This document shows positions 49,998 through 58,099 of a stretch of 64,000 nucleotides of DNA, in pieces; within the stretch, counting starts at the first letter, position 1; every line of letters starts with the position of its first letter. The stretch comes from Streptomyces akebiae (GTDB lineage: Bacteria > Actinomycetota > Actinomycetes > Streptomycetales > Streptomycetaceae). The position numbers were made by a program, and so were the translations under genes. Below the pieces are notes generated by a model, which was given only the letters and a program-made list of their open reading frames with translations, was not told the origin of the DNA and made no database searches. Location of the stretch: assembly GCF_019599145.1 (NCBI RefSeq), contig NZ_CP080647.1:3286001-3350000 (forward strand), read 5' to 3'.

Positions 49998-50686
49998 ACG
50001 CTGAGCGCGGTCCGTACGGTCTGTTCGGCGTCCGTTCCGCCCTCGCCGGAGGAGGTCACGCGGCCCGCTTCCAGGACGTAGTAGTGCTGGGCTGCTCGCA
50101 TGGCGAAGCCGACGTGCTGTTCGACGAGGAGGACGGAGAGTCCGCCGCGCCGGGTCAGGGCGAGGATCGTCTCCTCGATCTCGGCGACGACGGACGGCTG
50201 GATGCCCTCGGTGGGTTCGTCGAGGAGGAGGAGTCTCGGGTGGGTGATGAGGGCGCGGGCGATGGCCAGTTGCTGGCGTTGGCCGCCGGAGAGCAGGCCG
50301 GCGCGGCGGCCGGAGAGTTCACGCAGCACGGGGAAGAGGTCCAGGGCCTCGGCGATCGCTTCCTTGCCGTTCGCGCGGCCGTCGGCGACGAGTTGGAGGT
50401 TCTCCGCGGTGGTCAGGTGGGGGAAGGACTGCTGGCCCTGGGGGACGTAGGCCATGCCGCGGGCGACGCGCTGGTGGGGGGCGAGGCGGGTGATGTCCTC
50501 GCCGTCGAGCAGGATGGTGCCGCTTCGCGGTTTGATCAGGCCCATGGCGGCGCGCAGCAGGGTGCTCTTTCCGGCGCCGTTGTGGCCGAGGACGGTGGCG
50601 ACGCCGTCCTTCGGGACCGAGACCGTGACGCCGTGCAGGACGGTGGTGCGGTCGTATCCGGCCTGGACGTTGCTCAGTTCCAGCAT
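49994..50686 (-). CDS. urtE: Urea/short-amide ABC transporter ATPase UrtE
   Basis: 230 residues. Walker A GHNGAGKST, Q-loop YVPQGQQSFPHL, signature LSGGQRQQLAIARAL and Walker B LLLLDEPTEGIQP are complete. The EGIQP motif after Walker B is typical of UrtE/LivF-type ATPases. It pairs with UrtD to drive uptake. It starts five bases after urtD. Confidence 0.85.
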   Translation of the reverse strand: MLELSNVQAGYDRTTVLHGVTVSVPKDGVATVLGHNGAGKSTLLRAAMGLIKPRSGTILLDGEDITRLAPHQRVARGMAYVPQGQQSFPHLTTAENLQLVADGRANGKEAIAEALDLFPVLRELSGRRAGLLSGGQRQQLAIARALITHPRLLLLDEPTEGIQPSVVAEIEETILALTRRGGLSVLLVEQHVGFAMRAAQHYYVLEAGRVTSSGEGGTDAEQTVRTALSV

Positions 50687-50691
50687 GGGTC

Positions 50692-51495
50692 TCACGCCTC
50701 CTCGGCGACGGCCACGGCGGTGGCGGTGGCGGTGGCGGGTGGGAGCTCGGATGCCGAGGGTTCCAGGGCGCGTCCGAGGTAGACCTCCTGGACGCGGGGG
50801 TCGGCCTGGACCTCGGCGACCGTGCCCTCGCTGAGGACCCTTCCGGCGTGCAGGACGCTGACGCTGCGGGCGAAGGAGCGCATGAAGTCCATGTCGTGCT
50901 CGATGACGACGACCGTGTGGTCCTCGCTGACCCGTTGCAGGAGCCGGCCGGTGGCCTCGCGTTCGTCGTGGCTCATGCCGGCGACGGGCTCGTCGAGGAG
51001 GAGGAGTCTCACCTCCTGGACGAGCAGCATGCCGATCTCCAGCCACTGCTTCTGGCCGTGGGCGAGGACGCCGGCCGGGCGGTCGCGCAGCTCGGTGAGT
51101 CCGGTGGTCTCCAGGGCCTTCGCGACCGGCGCGGGGATGCCCTTGCGGCGCCTCAGCATCGTCCACACGCCCCGACCGGCGCCGGCGGCGATGTCGAGGT
51201 TCTGCAGGACGGTCAGTTCCTCGAAGACGGTGGCGGTCTGGAAGGTACGGCCTATGCCCAGCCGTGCGATCTTCTGCACGGGCTTGCCGAGCAGGTCCTG
51301 GTCGCCGAAGCGGACCGATCCGGTGGCCTTCACCAGGCCGGTGACCGCGTCGACCAGGGTGGTCTTGCCGGCACCGTTGGGGCCGATGAGGAAGCGGAGG
51401 TCGCCGGGGTGGATGTCCAGGTCGACGCCGTCGACGGCGGTGAATCCGTCGAAGGTGACCCGCAGGTCGCGGACGGTCAGTCCCTCGCCGCTCAT
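50692..51495 (-). CDS. urtD: Urea/short-amide ABC transporter ATPase UrtD
   Basis: 267 residues. Walker A GPNGAGKTT, signature region LAHGQKQWLEIGMLL (the HGQKQWLEIGM form is characteristic of UrtD), Walker B LLLLDEPVAGMSHDE. A C-terminal Ala/Thr-rich extension ([14 protein letters not shown]) is coded by repetitive DNA and is probably not functional. Its ATG overlaps the urtC stop (ATGA). Confidence 0.87.
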   Translation of the reverse strand: MSGEGLTVRDLRVTFDGFTAVDGVDLDIHPGDLRFLIGPNGAGKTTLVDAVTGLVKATGSVRFGDQDLLGKPVQKIARLGIGRTFQTATVFEELTVLQNLDIAAGAGRGVWTMLRRRKGIPAPVAKALETTGLTELRDRPAGVLAHGQKQWLEIGMLLVQEVRLLLLDEPVAGMSHDEREATGRLLQRVSEDHTVVVIEHDMDFMRSFARSVSVLHAGRVLSEGTVAEVQADPRVQEVYLGRALEPSASELPPATATATAVAVAEEA

Positions 51496-52631
51496 GCTGT
51501 CTCTCCAGTCGCAGGAGTACCGGTACGGGTGAGGGTGCGGGTGCGGCGTCTGCGCAGGACGACGCCGAGGGAGGCGAGGCCGCCGGGCAGGAAGCCGACC
51601 GCCAGGACGAACAGCAGGCCCTGGAGGTACGTCCACGCTGCGGGGAACTCGTCCGAGAGCGTGCTCTGTGCCCAGGCCACGGCGATCGCGCCGAGCACCG
51701 CGCCCACCAGCGAGGCCCGTCCGCCCACCGCCGCGCCGATGACGAACCCGATGGACGGCACGATCCCGATCAGCGCCGGGGAGATGATGCCGACGGCCGG
51801 GACGAACAGGGCGCCCGCGAGTCCCGCCATGCCGGCCGCGACGACATACGCGACGAGCTTGGCGTTGGCCGGGTTGTAGCCGAGGAAGCGGACCCGCTCC
51901 TCGGAGTCCCGTACGGCGATGAGGAGTTCGCCGTAGCGGCTGACGAACAGCTGGCGGGCCAGAGCCATCAGCAGGAGCAGGGCCACCGCGATGATGAAGT
52001 ACACCATCCGCTGGTTGACGGGGTCGTCCAGCGAGTAGCCGAAGAAGCCCTGGATGTCGGTGAGGCCGTTGGTGCCGCCGGTGGTGGCCTGCTGGCCGAT
52101 CAGCCAGATCGACAGGGCGGCGGCCAGCGCCTGGCTGAGGATCGCGAAGTAGGCGCCCTTCACCCGGCGTTGGAAGACGAAGAAGCCGAGTACCGCCGCG
52201 ACCGCCATCGGCAGCAGTACGGTCATGGCGAGCGCGAACGCCGGGTTGGCGAAGGGCTTCCACCACCAGGGCAGGGCGTCGCCGGTGCCGTAGAGCAACA
52301 TGAAGTCGGGGAGCGTCTCGCCGGTGGCGGCGGCGTCGGTGAGCTTGAGGTGCATGGCCATGGCGTAGCCGCCGAGGCCGAAGAAGACGCCCTGGCCGAG
52401 CACCATGAGCCCGCCCCGGCCCCAGGCCAGGCTGACGCCGACGGCCACGATCGCGTAGCACAGGTACTTCGCGAGGAGCGAGAGCCGGAAGTCGGAGAGC
52501 GCGAGGGGGGCGACGCCGAGGAGGAGGACGGCGCCCAGGACGAATCCGCCGGGCACGCGGAGGCGTTCCAGCAGGGGCACGGGGGGCGTCGTGACGGGGG
52601 GTGTCGTGACGGGGGGCGTCGTTGTCGTCAT
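51492..52631 (-). CDS. urtC: Urea/short-amide ABC transporter permease UrtC
   Basis: 379 residues with about ten membrane helices of the LivM/UrtC type; core segments SLAWGRGGLMVLGQGVFFGLG, GGTNGLTDIQGF and GYNPANAKLVAYVVAAGMAG are typical. The N terminus holds three PPVTT repeats, an odd short low-complexity lead. ATGA overlaps at both ends tie it to urtB and urtD. Confidence 0.87.
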   Translation of the reverse strand: MTTTTPPVTTPPVTTPPVPLLERLRVPGGFVLGAVLLLGVAPLALSDFRLSLLAKYLCYAIVAVGVSLAWGRGGLMVLGQGVFFGLGGYAMAMHLKLTDAAATGETLPDFMLLYGTGDALPWWWKPFANPAFALAMTVLLPMAVAAVLGFFVFQRRVKGAYFAILSQALAAALSIWLIGQQATTGGTNGLTDIQGFFGYSLDDPVNQRMVYFIIAVALLLLMALARQLFVSRYGELLIAVRDSEERVRFLGYNPANAKLVAYVVAAGMAGLAGALFVPAVGIISPALIGIVPSIGFVIGAAVGGRASLVGAVLGAIAVAWAQSTLSDEFPAAWTYLQGLLFVLAVGFLPGGLASLGVVLRRRRTRTLTRTGTPATGETA

Positions 52632-53515
52632 GCCAGGCTCCGGGTGCGCAGTGTGTACAGGCCCTGGGGTCGCCACTGGAGGAAGGCGACGATCGCCACG
52701 AGCACGATGACCTTCGCGACGCTCACCGTCGTCGAGTACTCCAGCACCGACTGGAGCACGCCCAGCGCGAAGGCCGTGATCACGCTGCCCTTCAACTGCC
52801 CGATACCGCCGACGACCACGACGAGGAAGGCGTCGACGATGTAGTTGGTGCCCATCGTCGGGCCGATCGGACCGACCAGGGTGAGCGCGACGCCGGCCAC
52901 GCCCGCGAGTCCGGAGCCGATGAAGAAGGTGATGCGGTCGACCTGGCCGGTGGCGATGCCGGACACCTCGGCGAGGTCCCGGTTCTGCACGACCGCCCGG
53001 ATACGACGGCCCAGCGGGGTGAGCTTCAGGATCAGCGTGAGGGCGACGACGCTCAGCAGGGCGAGACCGAGGATGAACAGCCGGCTGTTGGCGAAGGTGA
53101 TGCCCCCGCCCAGGGAGATGTTGCCGGTGAGCAGGTCGGGGGCCGCGGTCTGCACGTTGGGGGCGCCGAAGACGTCCCGGGCGAGTTGCTGGAGCATCAG
53201 GGAGACGCCCCAGGTGACCAGCAGGGTGTCCAGCGGGCGCGTGTACAGACGCCGGATCAGCAGCCACTCCAGCAGCGCGCCCATGGCGCCCGCGACGAGG
53301 AAGGCGACCGGCAGGGCGACGAGCAGCGAGAGACCCGCGCCGCTGATGGACTTCTGCAGGACGTACGTCGTGTAGGCGCCGGCCATGATGAACTCGCCGT
53401 GCGCCATGTTGATCACGCCCATCTGACCGAAGGTCAGGGTCAGGCCGAGCGCGATGAGCAGGAGGACGGCACCGATGCTGATGCCGGTGAAGGACTGGTT
53501 GAGGATGACCGTCAT
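52628..53515 (-). CDS. urtB: Urea/short-amide ABC transporter permease UrtB
   Basis: 295 residues with eight to nine membrane helices, LivH/UrtB type (MTVILNQSFTGISIGAVLLL, LTFGQMGVINMAHGEFIMAGAY, NYIVDAFLVVVVGGIGQLKG). It forms the membrane channel with UrtC. It is the first gene after the internal hairpin that follows urtA. Confidence 0.87.
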   Translation of the reverse strand: MTVILNQSFTGISIGAVLLLIALGLTLTFGQMGVINMAHGEFIMAGAYTTYVLQKSISGAGLSLLVALPVAFLVAGAMGALLEWLLIRRLYTRPLDTLLVTWGVSLMLQQLARDVFGAPNVQTAAPDLLTGNISLGGGITFANSRLFILGLALLSVVALTLILKLTPLGRRIRAVVQNRDLAEVSGIATGQVDRITFFIGSGLAGVAGVALTLVGPIGPTMGTNYIVDAFLVVVVGGIGQLKGSVITAFALGVLQSVLEYSTTVSVAKVIVLVAIVAFLQWRPQGLYTLRTRSLA

Positions 53516-53566
53516 GAGGTCGGCTCCGGGTCGGGGACGGAGGTGCGGGTGTGCGCCATGGGCGTG

Positions 53567-53591
53567 ACCCGGCCCCGTGACGGGGCCGGGT
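53567..53591 (-). terminator. Internal terminator/attenuator between urtA and urtB
   Basis: A perfect 11-bp GC-only stem (53567-53577 with 53581-53591) and a TGA loop, 22 bases past the urtA stop and about 50 bases before the urtB start, on the minus strand. Such hairpins after binding-protein genes let most transcripts end there and keep transporter subunits low. Confidence 0.75.
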
Positions 53592-53612
53592 TCTCACCGG
53601 TGAGGGTGCGGC

Positions 53613-54866
53613 TCAGGAGAGGCCGGAGGCCCAGGAGTAGCCCTTGAGGTAGGGGTCCGGCTTGACCGGCTTGCCGGAGTTCCACACCTCGGTGATCAGC
53701 CCGTCCGCGCCGACCCTGCCGATCCGGGCGGTCTTGTAGACGTGCTGGGTGGCGCCGTCGACGGTGACCTTGCCCTCGGGGGCGTCGAGTTCGATGCCGT
53801 CCGAGGCGGCCTTCACCTTCGCCACGTCGAAGGAGCCGGCCTTCTCGACCATCTCCTTCCACAGGTAGACGGAGATGTAGGCGGCCTCCATCGGGTCGGA
53901 GGTCGGCTTGTCCTTGCCGTACGCGGCCTGGTACGCCGCCACGAACTCGGTGTTCGCGGCGCCCGGGGTGGTCTGGTAGTAGTTCCAGGCGGTCAGCTGG
54001 TCTTCCAGGTACTGGGTGCCGATGCTCTTGACCTCCTCCTCCGCGATGGAGACGGAGAGCACGGGAAGGCTCTTCGCGGTCAGGCCCGCGGACTTGTACT
54101 CCTTGAAGAAGGCCACGTTGCTGTCACCGTTGAGGGTGTTGAACACCGCGTCCGCGCCGGAGTCCTTGACCTTGTTGGTGATGGTGCCGAACTCGGTGGA
54201 GCCCAGCGGCGCGTAGTCCTCGCCGACGACCTCCATGCCGTTGGCCTTCGCGTACGCCTTGATGATCTTGTTGGCGGTGCGCGGGAAGACGTAGTCGCTG
54301 CCGACGAGGTACAGCTTGGTCAGGCCCTGCTTCTTGAGGTAGTCGAGGGCCGGGACGATCTGCTGGTTGGTGGTGGCGCCGATGTAGAAGATGTACGGCG
54401 ACTGCTCCAGGCCCTCGTACTGCACGGGGTAGAACAGCAGCGACTTGTACCGCTCGAAGACCGGCTTGACGGCCTTGCGGCTGGCGGAGGTCCAGCAGCC
54501 GAAGGTGGCCACCACCTTGTCGTCGGTGATCAGGGCCTCGGCCTTCTCGGCGAAGGTCGGCCAGTCGGAGGCGCCGTCCTGGCTGATGGGCTTCAGCTTC
54601 TTGCCCAGCACACCGCCGGCGGCGTTGATCTCCTTGACCGCGAGCAGCAGCGCGTTGTGGACGGTCACCTCACTGATCGCCATGGTGCCCGACAGCGAGT
54701 TCAGCAGACCGACCTTGACCGTGTCGCCGGACGTGTCCGCCTTGGCGCCGGAATCGGCGGACGTGCTGTCGCCCGTCTTGGCGCCGCACGCGCTGAGGGC
54801 GGCGGACGCACCGGCCGCCGAAATACCGGCCAGGAGACCGCGTCTGCTGATGCTGAGCCCGGACAT
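53613..54866 (-). CDS. urtA: Urea/short-amide ABC transporter substrate-binding lipoprotein UrtA
   Basis: 417 residues. The N terminus has a twin-arginine-like [10 protein letters not shown] and a lipobox LSAC with C27 as lipidation site, so it is exported, perhaps folded, and anchored outside. The mature part matches UrtA-type periplasmic-binding fold proteins ([55 protein letters not shown]). The ligand is probably urea or a short amide. Start ATG at 54866 follows GGAGG; the long upstream frame is leader. First gene of the urtABCDE operon. Confidence 0.9.
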   Translation of the reverse strand: MSGLSISRRGLLAGISAAGASAALSACGAKTGDSTSADSGAKADTSGDTVKVGLLNSLSGTMAISEVTVHNALLLAVKEINAAGGVLGKKLKPISQDGASDWPTFAEKAEALITDDKVVATFGCWTSASRKAVKPVFERYKSLLFYPVQYEGLEQSPYIFYIGATTNQQIVPALDYLKKQGLTKLYLVGSDYVFPRTANKIIKAYAKANGMEVVGEDYAPLGSTEFGTITNKVKDSGADAVFNTLNGDSNVAFFKEYKSAGLTAKSLPVLSVSIAEEEVKSIGTQYLEDQLTAWNYYQTTPGAANTEFVAAYQAAYGKDKPTSDPMEAAYISVYLWKEMVEKAGSFDVAKVKAASDGIELDAPEGKVTVDGATQHVYKTARIGRVGADGLITEVWNSGKPVKPDPYLKGYSWASGLS

Positions 54867-55270
54867 ACAAAACCTCCATGCCCCGTAGGGCGATGTGAAA
54901 GAGCGGAAGAGCTCCACGGAGGAGCATCGGGAGGGAATGAATGTGACGCGCTTCAGAGCGGCGGCGTTGACGCACGGGTCCCCAGTCGTTCCGGGGTGAC
55001 GTCCGGGCTGGTCGCTGAAGTGCGACCACAGCCTGCGCCGGAACTGTTTCCCCTGCGTTTCGGAGCAATTGAAGGATAGTTTCCAGCGGAAGTAAAATAG
55101 TGGATGAAACAAAAGAGGCCGCTGCTACGGAAGTTGGGTCGGCGGCCTCATGGAAACGGCAATTAATGCTTCCTGCGGAAAGGGACGGTTTCCCTTGTTC
55201 CACTTGTCAAGGGCCGGGTGATCGGCGGTAGGCTCGGGCGCCAGCCGAGGAGCACGAGTGGAGGAGCACG
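54867..55270. promoter_or_regulatory. Divergent control region of urtA and the MarR gene
   Basis: About 400 bases. For the MarR gene TTGTCA (55204-55209), 19 bases, TAGGCT (55229-55234) is a candidate promoter. On the urtA side three GTTTC motifs (55046-55050, 55057-55061, 55079-55083) are spaced 11 and 22 bases; GAAAC halves at 22-base spacing are a feature of GlnR sites, but the partner GTNAC halves are poor. A GAGGCCGC/GCGGCCTC inverted repeat (55115-55122, 55142-55149) lies between. Confidence 0.45.
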
Positions 55271-55753
55271 ATGGCGACACGGCCCCAGGAACTGCTCTAC
55301 CTGCTGACACGGGCCGAACGTCTCGCCGTGCGCCGAGTCCAGTCCGTACTCGACGAGTTCGACTGCTCCGTGGAGGCATGGCGGGTGCTCGACCTGCTCT
55401 CCGACGGGCAGGGCCACAACATGACGTCCCTCGCCGACCACGCCTTCCTGCCGGCGCCGAGCCTCACCAAACTCGTCGACCAACTCGTCGACCAGAACCT
55501 GGTCTACCGCCGCGTCGACCCCGCCGACCGACGCCGCGTCCTGGCCCACCTCACCCCGCGGGGCGTGCGGCGTTGGCAGGTGCTCGTCCGTGAAGTGCGG
55601 GCCGACTGGGGGGACTTGGAGCAGCTGCTCCCGGACGAGGAGCTGAACGGTCCGCTCGTCCGGCTGGCCGAGGCGCTGGAGGACGGGGACACCGCCGGCC
55701 CGGCCAGAGTCACCACAGGTCGTGGGGAGCGCGCAGTTGGGCGAGCACGTTGA
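55271..55753 (+). CDS. MarR-family transcriptional regulator
   Basis: 160 residues: winged helix with MTSLADHAFLPAPSLTKLVDQLVDQ as recognition part and the wing DPADRRRVLAHLTPRG (the DxRxxxLxLTxxG motif). It is divergent from urtA and convergent, with a 44-base overlap, with the sensor-like gene, so it probably controls this locus. Start ATG at 55271 has GAGGAGCACG before it. The last 20 residues overlap the neighbour and look unstructured. Confidence 0.9.
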   Translation: MATRPQELLYLLTRAERLAVRRVQSVLDEFDCSVEAWRVLDLLSDGQGHNMTSLADHAFLPAPSLTKLVDQLVDQNLVYRRVDPADRRRVLAHLTPRGVRRWQVLVREVRADWGDLEQLLPDEELNGPLVRLAEALEDGDTAGPARVTTGRGERAVGRAR

Positions 55754-56828
55754 AGTCGAGTCCGTCCGCCTCCGCGAGGTAGATGCGCTGGCGGACATGC
55801 CGGTCCTGGAGGTGGAGCAGGCCGCGCGGACCCTCGTAGGAGACGGTCTCTGCGGCGGCCGAGATAGCCGACACGTCCAGGGTGCGGGCCCGTTCGATGA
55901 GTGACGCGAGCAGTAGCACACCCTCGTAGCAGGACTCGCCGAGGCTGCCGGGGGCCGGGGCCTCGACACCGAACCGGCCGGCGTACTGACCGTGGAAGTC
56001 CAGGGTGTCCTGATTGGCCAGTGAGGCGAAGAACCCGGCCGTGCTGTACAGGTCGCCGGTCGCCTCCGGTCCGCTGGCCATCAGCATGTTCTCGTCCATC
56101 AGCGTGCTCAGCCTGAGACACCGCTGGTCGAGGCCGGACGCGGCGAAGGCCCGGTTGAAGCGGACGGCGTCACTGCCGACCAGGAGCATCAGCACACCGT
56201 CCGCGTCCGTGTGCTCGATACGCCGCAACACGTCACGGAAGTCTCCGGTGCCCAACGGGAGGTACTCCTCGCCGCAGACCCGCCCGCCCCCGCACACGTG
56301 GGCGTAACGGCGGGCGGCCCGGGCGGTGCGCCGGGGCCAGACGTAGTTGTTGCCGACGACGAACCACCGCCGCACCCGCCGCGTCTCGGCCAGCACCCGC
56401 ATGGCGGGCAGAAGCTGCCAGTCGGGCGTCTCACTGGTCATGAAGACGCCGTCGGTCCGCTCCCCGCCCTCGTAGAGAGCGGTGTAGACGTACGGCACCC
56501 GGTCCGCGACGCGCGGCGCCACGGCCTGCCTGACCGAGGAGATGTGCCAGCCGGTGACACCGTGCACCGCGCCGGTCGCGACCAGGGCCCCCACCTCGGC
56601 GGCGACCTGCTCCGGTTCGGCACCGCCGTCGACCTCCAGCAGCCTCAGCTCCTTGCCGAGTACCCCGCCGGCCTTGTTGATCTCCTCGGCGGCCAGCCGC
56701 GCGCATGCCTCACAGGCGGGACCGAAGATCCCGGCAGGCCCCTGCATCGGGTACACGAGCGCGACGTTCAGGGTCGAGTCGTCGGCCGTGACCCATCGGG
56801 GGGTGTGAAGGCTGAGTGGCCGGTGCAT
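55710..56828 (-). CDS. Cytosolic AmiC-like amide sensor (binding-protein fold without signal)
   Basis: 372 residues of the type I periplasmic-binding fold, similar to UrtA and AmiC (NVALVYPMQGPAGIFGPAC, EINKAGGVLGKELRLLEVDGG, VPYVYTALYEGGERTDGVF, RWFVVGNNYVWPRRT). Unlike UrtA it has no signal peptide or lipobox: the N terminus is MHRPLSLHTPRWVTADD. In Pseudomonas, AmiC is a cytosolic amide sensor that holds the antiterminator AmiR. Here no AmiR-type gene is seen; its 3' end overlaps the MarR gene tail to tail. A ligand-sensing role for the urt locus is inferred. Confidence 0.8.
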   Translation of the reverse strand: MHRPLSLHTPRWVTADDSTLNVALVYPMQGPAGIFGPACEACARLAAEEINKAGGVLGKELRLLEVDGGAEPEQVAAEVGALVATGAVHGVTGWHISSVRQAVAPRVADRVPYVYTALYEGGERTDGVFMTSETPDWQLLPAMRVLAETRRVRRWFVVGNNYVWPRRTARAARRYAHVCGGGRVCGEEYLPLGTGDFRDVLRRIEHTDADGVLMLLVGSDAVRFNRAFAASGLDQRCLRLSTLMDENMLMASGPEATGDLYSTAGFFASLANQDTLDFHGQYAGRFGVEAPAPGSLGESCYEGVLLLASLIERARTLDVSAISAAAETVSYEGPRGLLHLQDRHVRQRIYLAEADGLDFNVLAQLRAPHDLW

Positions 56829-57216
56829 GGCCACATGATTGCCCGGCCGCCGCCGTGGCCCAAGCGACGGCCGGGATCGAGACCGATTCGTAGAGATCAC
56901 GGAGGAGCCGACCGTTTGGCGGGAGACGGGCGGAGTCGAGCGGAGGCGGCCGGCTCGGCTCGAAGGTTCGGGCACGCGTGCCTGCGCGAGGCCCTGGTCG
57001 GCAGTGCGCGCCGGGACAGCCCCCCGCCGTCCACTTCTTCTCCTCGATCCGCCCGGCCTTCCACGGATGACGCCGTCGACCTGACCGTCTGCGTCGGACT
57101 TGCGCCGCACCAGGTCGGGGGCGGCTTTCCGCTTGCCCGGGCGGGTCAGCGGACGGCGCCGGCGCGGCGCCCCGGCCATGCGCGGGATCTTCGTGAAGGT
57201 GAGGGCGCGCCGGCCG
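56829..57216. other. Gene-free region between the ferredoxin-like and sensor genes
   Basis: About 390 bases. All frames here have poor bias or no ribosome sites. It must hold the promoter of the sensor gene (minus). Nothing else is seen. Confidence 0.4.
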
Positions 57217-57600
57217 TCAGGGAGAAGTGCGGCGGGCCGGTGGGGTGAAGAGGTAGAGGTCGAGGATGGGGGGCATGGGGGCGATGCCCGGGCCGCCGGA
57301 GCGGACCCAGGTGGCTATGTCCTCTGTGGCGTCCGGGTCGTTGACCAGGCCCAGCCAGACGGGGCGGGCGCCTGCGGCGCGGCCTGCCGCCGAGGGTTGG
57401 ACGACGATCACGTTGGCTTGGTCGCAGGCGTCCAGGCAGGTGGAGATGCGGGTCGGGACGAGGGACTGGAGGCGGGTGGTCTGGGCCTCGTGGTCCACGC
57501 CGGGCAGTTTGGGGGTGCCGCAGCAGCAGTCTCGGCAGACCGTTACTCGGCACGGGGCGGGGTCGGAGGCGGGGCCTGGGTTCAGCCGGTCGGGAGTCAC
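57217..57600 (-). CDS. 2Fe-2S thioredoxin-like ferredoxin
   Basis: About 127 residues. CRVTVCRDCCCGTPK supplies the first cysteines and RISTCLDACDQANVIVVQP the other pair, in the spacing of thioredoxin-like [2Fe-2S] ferredoxins; GARPVWLGLVNDPDATEDIATWVRSGG follows, as in the actinobacterial family. It carries electrons in the cytosol; the partner is unknown. The start is uncertain: GTG at 57600 has no good ribosome site, and the frame runs on to 57825 through repeat DNA that would encode TART repeats. Confidence 0.75.
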   Translation of the reverse strand: MTPDRLNPGPASDPAPCRVTVCRDCCCGTPKLPGVDHEAQTTRLQSLVPTRISTCLDACDQANVIVVQPSAAGRAAGARPVWLGLVNDPDATEDIATWVRSGGPGIAPMPPILDLYLFTPPARRTSP

Positions 57601-57642
57601 CTGGGGAACGGGGCGGTGGGTGTGGGGGGCGTCGTCATTCGG

Positions 57643-58015
57643 TGCCTCGTGTGCCTCGTGTGCCGTATGCGTTCGTGTGCTTCGTGTGCTTCGTGCGGTT
57701 CGTGCGGTTCGTGCGGTTCGTGCGGTTCGTGCGGTTCGTGCGGTTGGGTCTACTGGGGTGGCTTGGTGGGCTGGGTTTTTTCGCGGGGATTTTACTCGGT
57801 CCGCCGCCCCTGCCCGTCCCGTCACCTGGGCTCCGCGTCTTCGGCCCCGGCCGTCGGCCGGCCGGCAGTCGCCGGGCCCGTGCGGTGTCGGCGATCTTGT
57901 CGGGAGGGTGATCTTCCAGGCGCGGAAGCGGACTACAGGGTGCGGGTTGCGGGCCGTGGACTGCGCGGTGCGGGCTGCGGGCTGCGGGCCATGGACTGCG
58001 GGCTGCGGGCTTTCG
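57643..58015. repeat. Nonamer and other simple repeats
   Basis: At about 57680-57748 the unit GTGCGGTTC (earlier copies GTGTGCTTC) is repeated seven to eight times with little change. At about 57945-58015 a second array is built of TGCGGGC units broken by CATGGACTG. They lie in the gene-free stretch between the ferredoxin-like gene and the PP2C gene (57601-58099), which shows no other feature. Confidence 0.8.
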
Positions 58016-58099
58016 GCGATTTTCAGGGGCCCTCGCCGAGCGGCCCCGGTGTCCCGGCGACTGCGGCCCGGCGGCTGCGGCCCGGCGTCCGGCGCTGAA

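Noticed and set aside
57680..57748. CRISPR-like array
   Set aside because: Contiguous nonamers without spacers.
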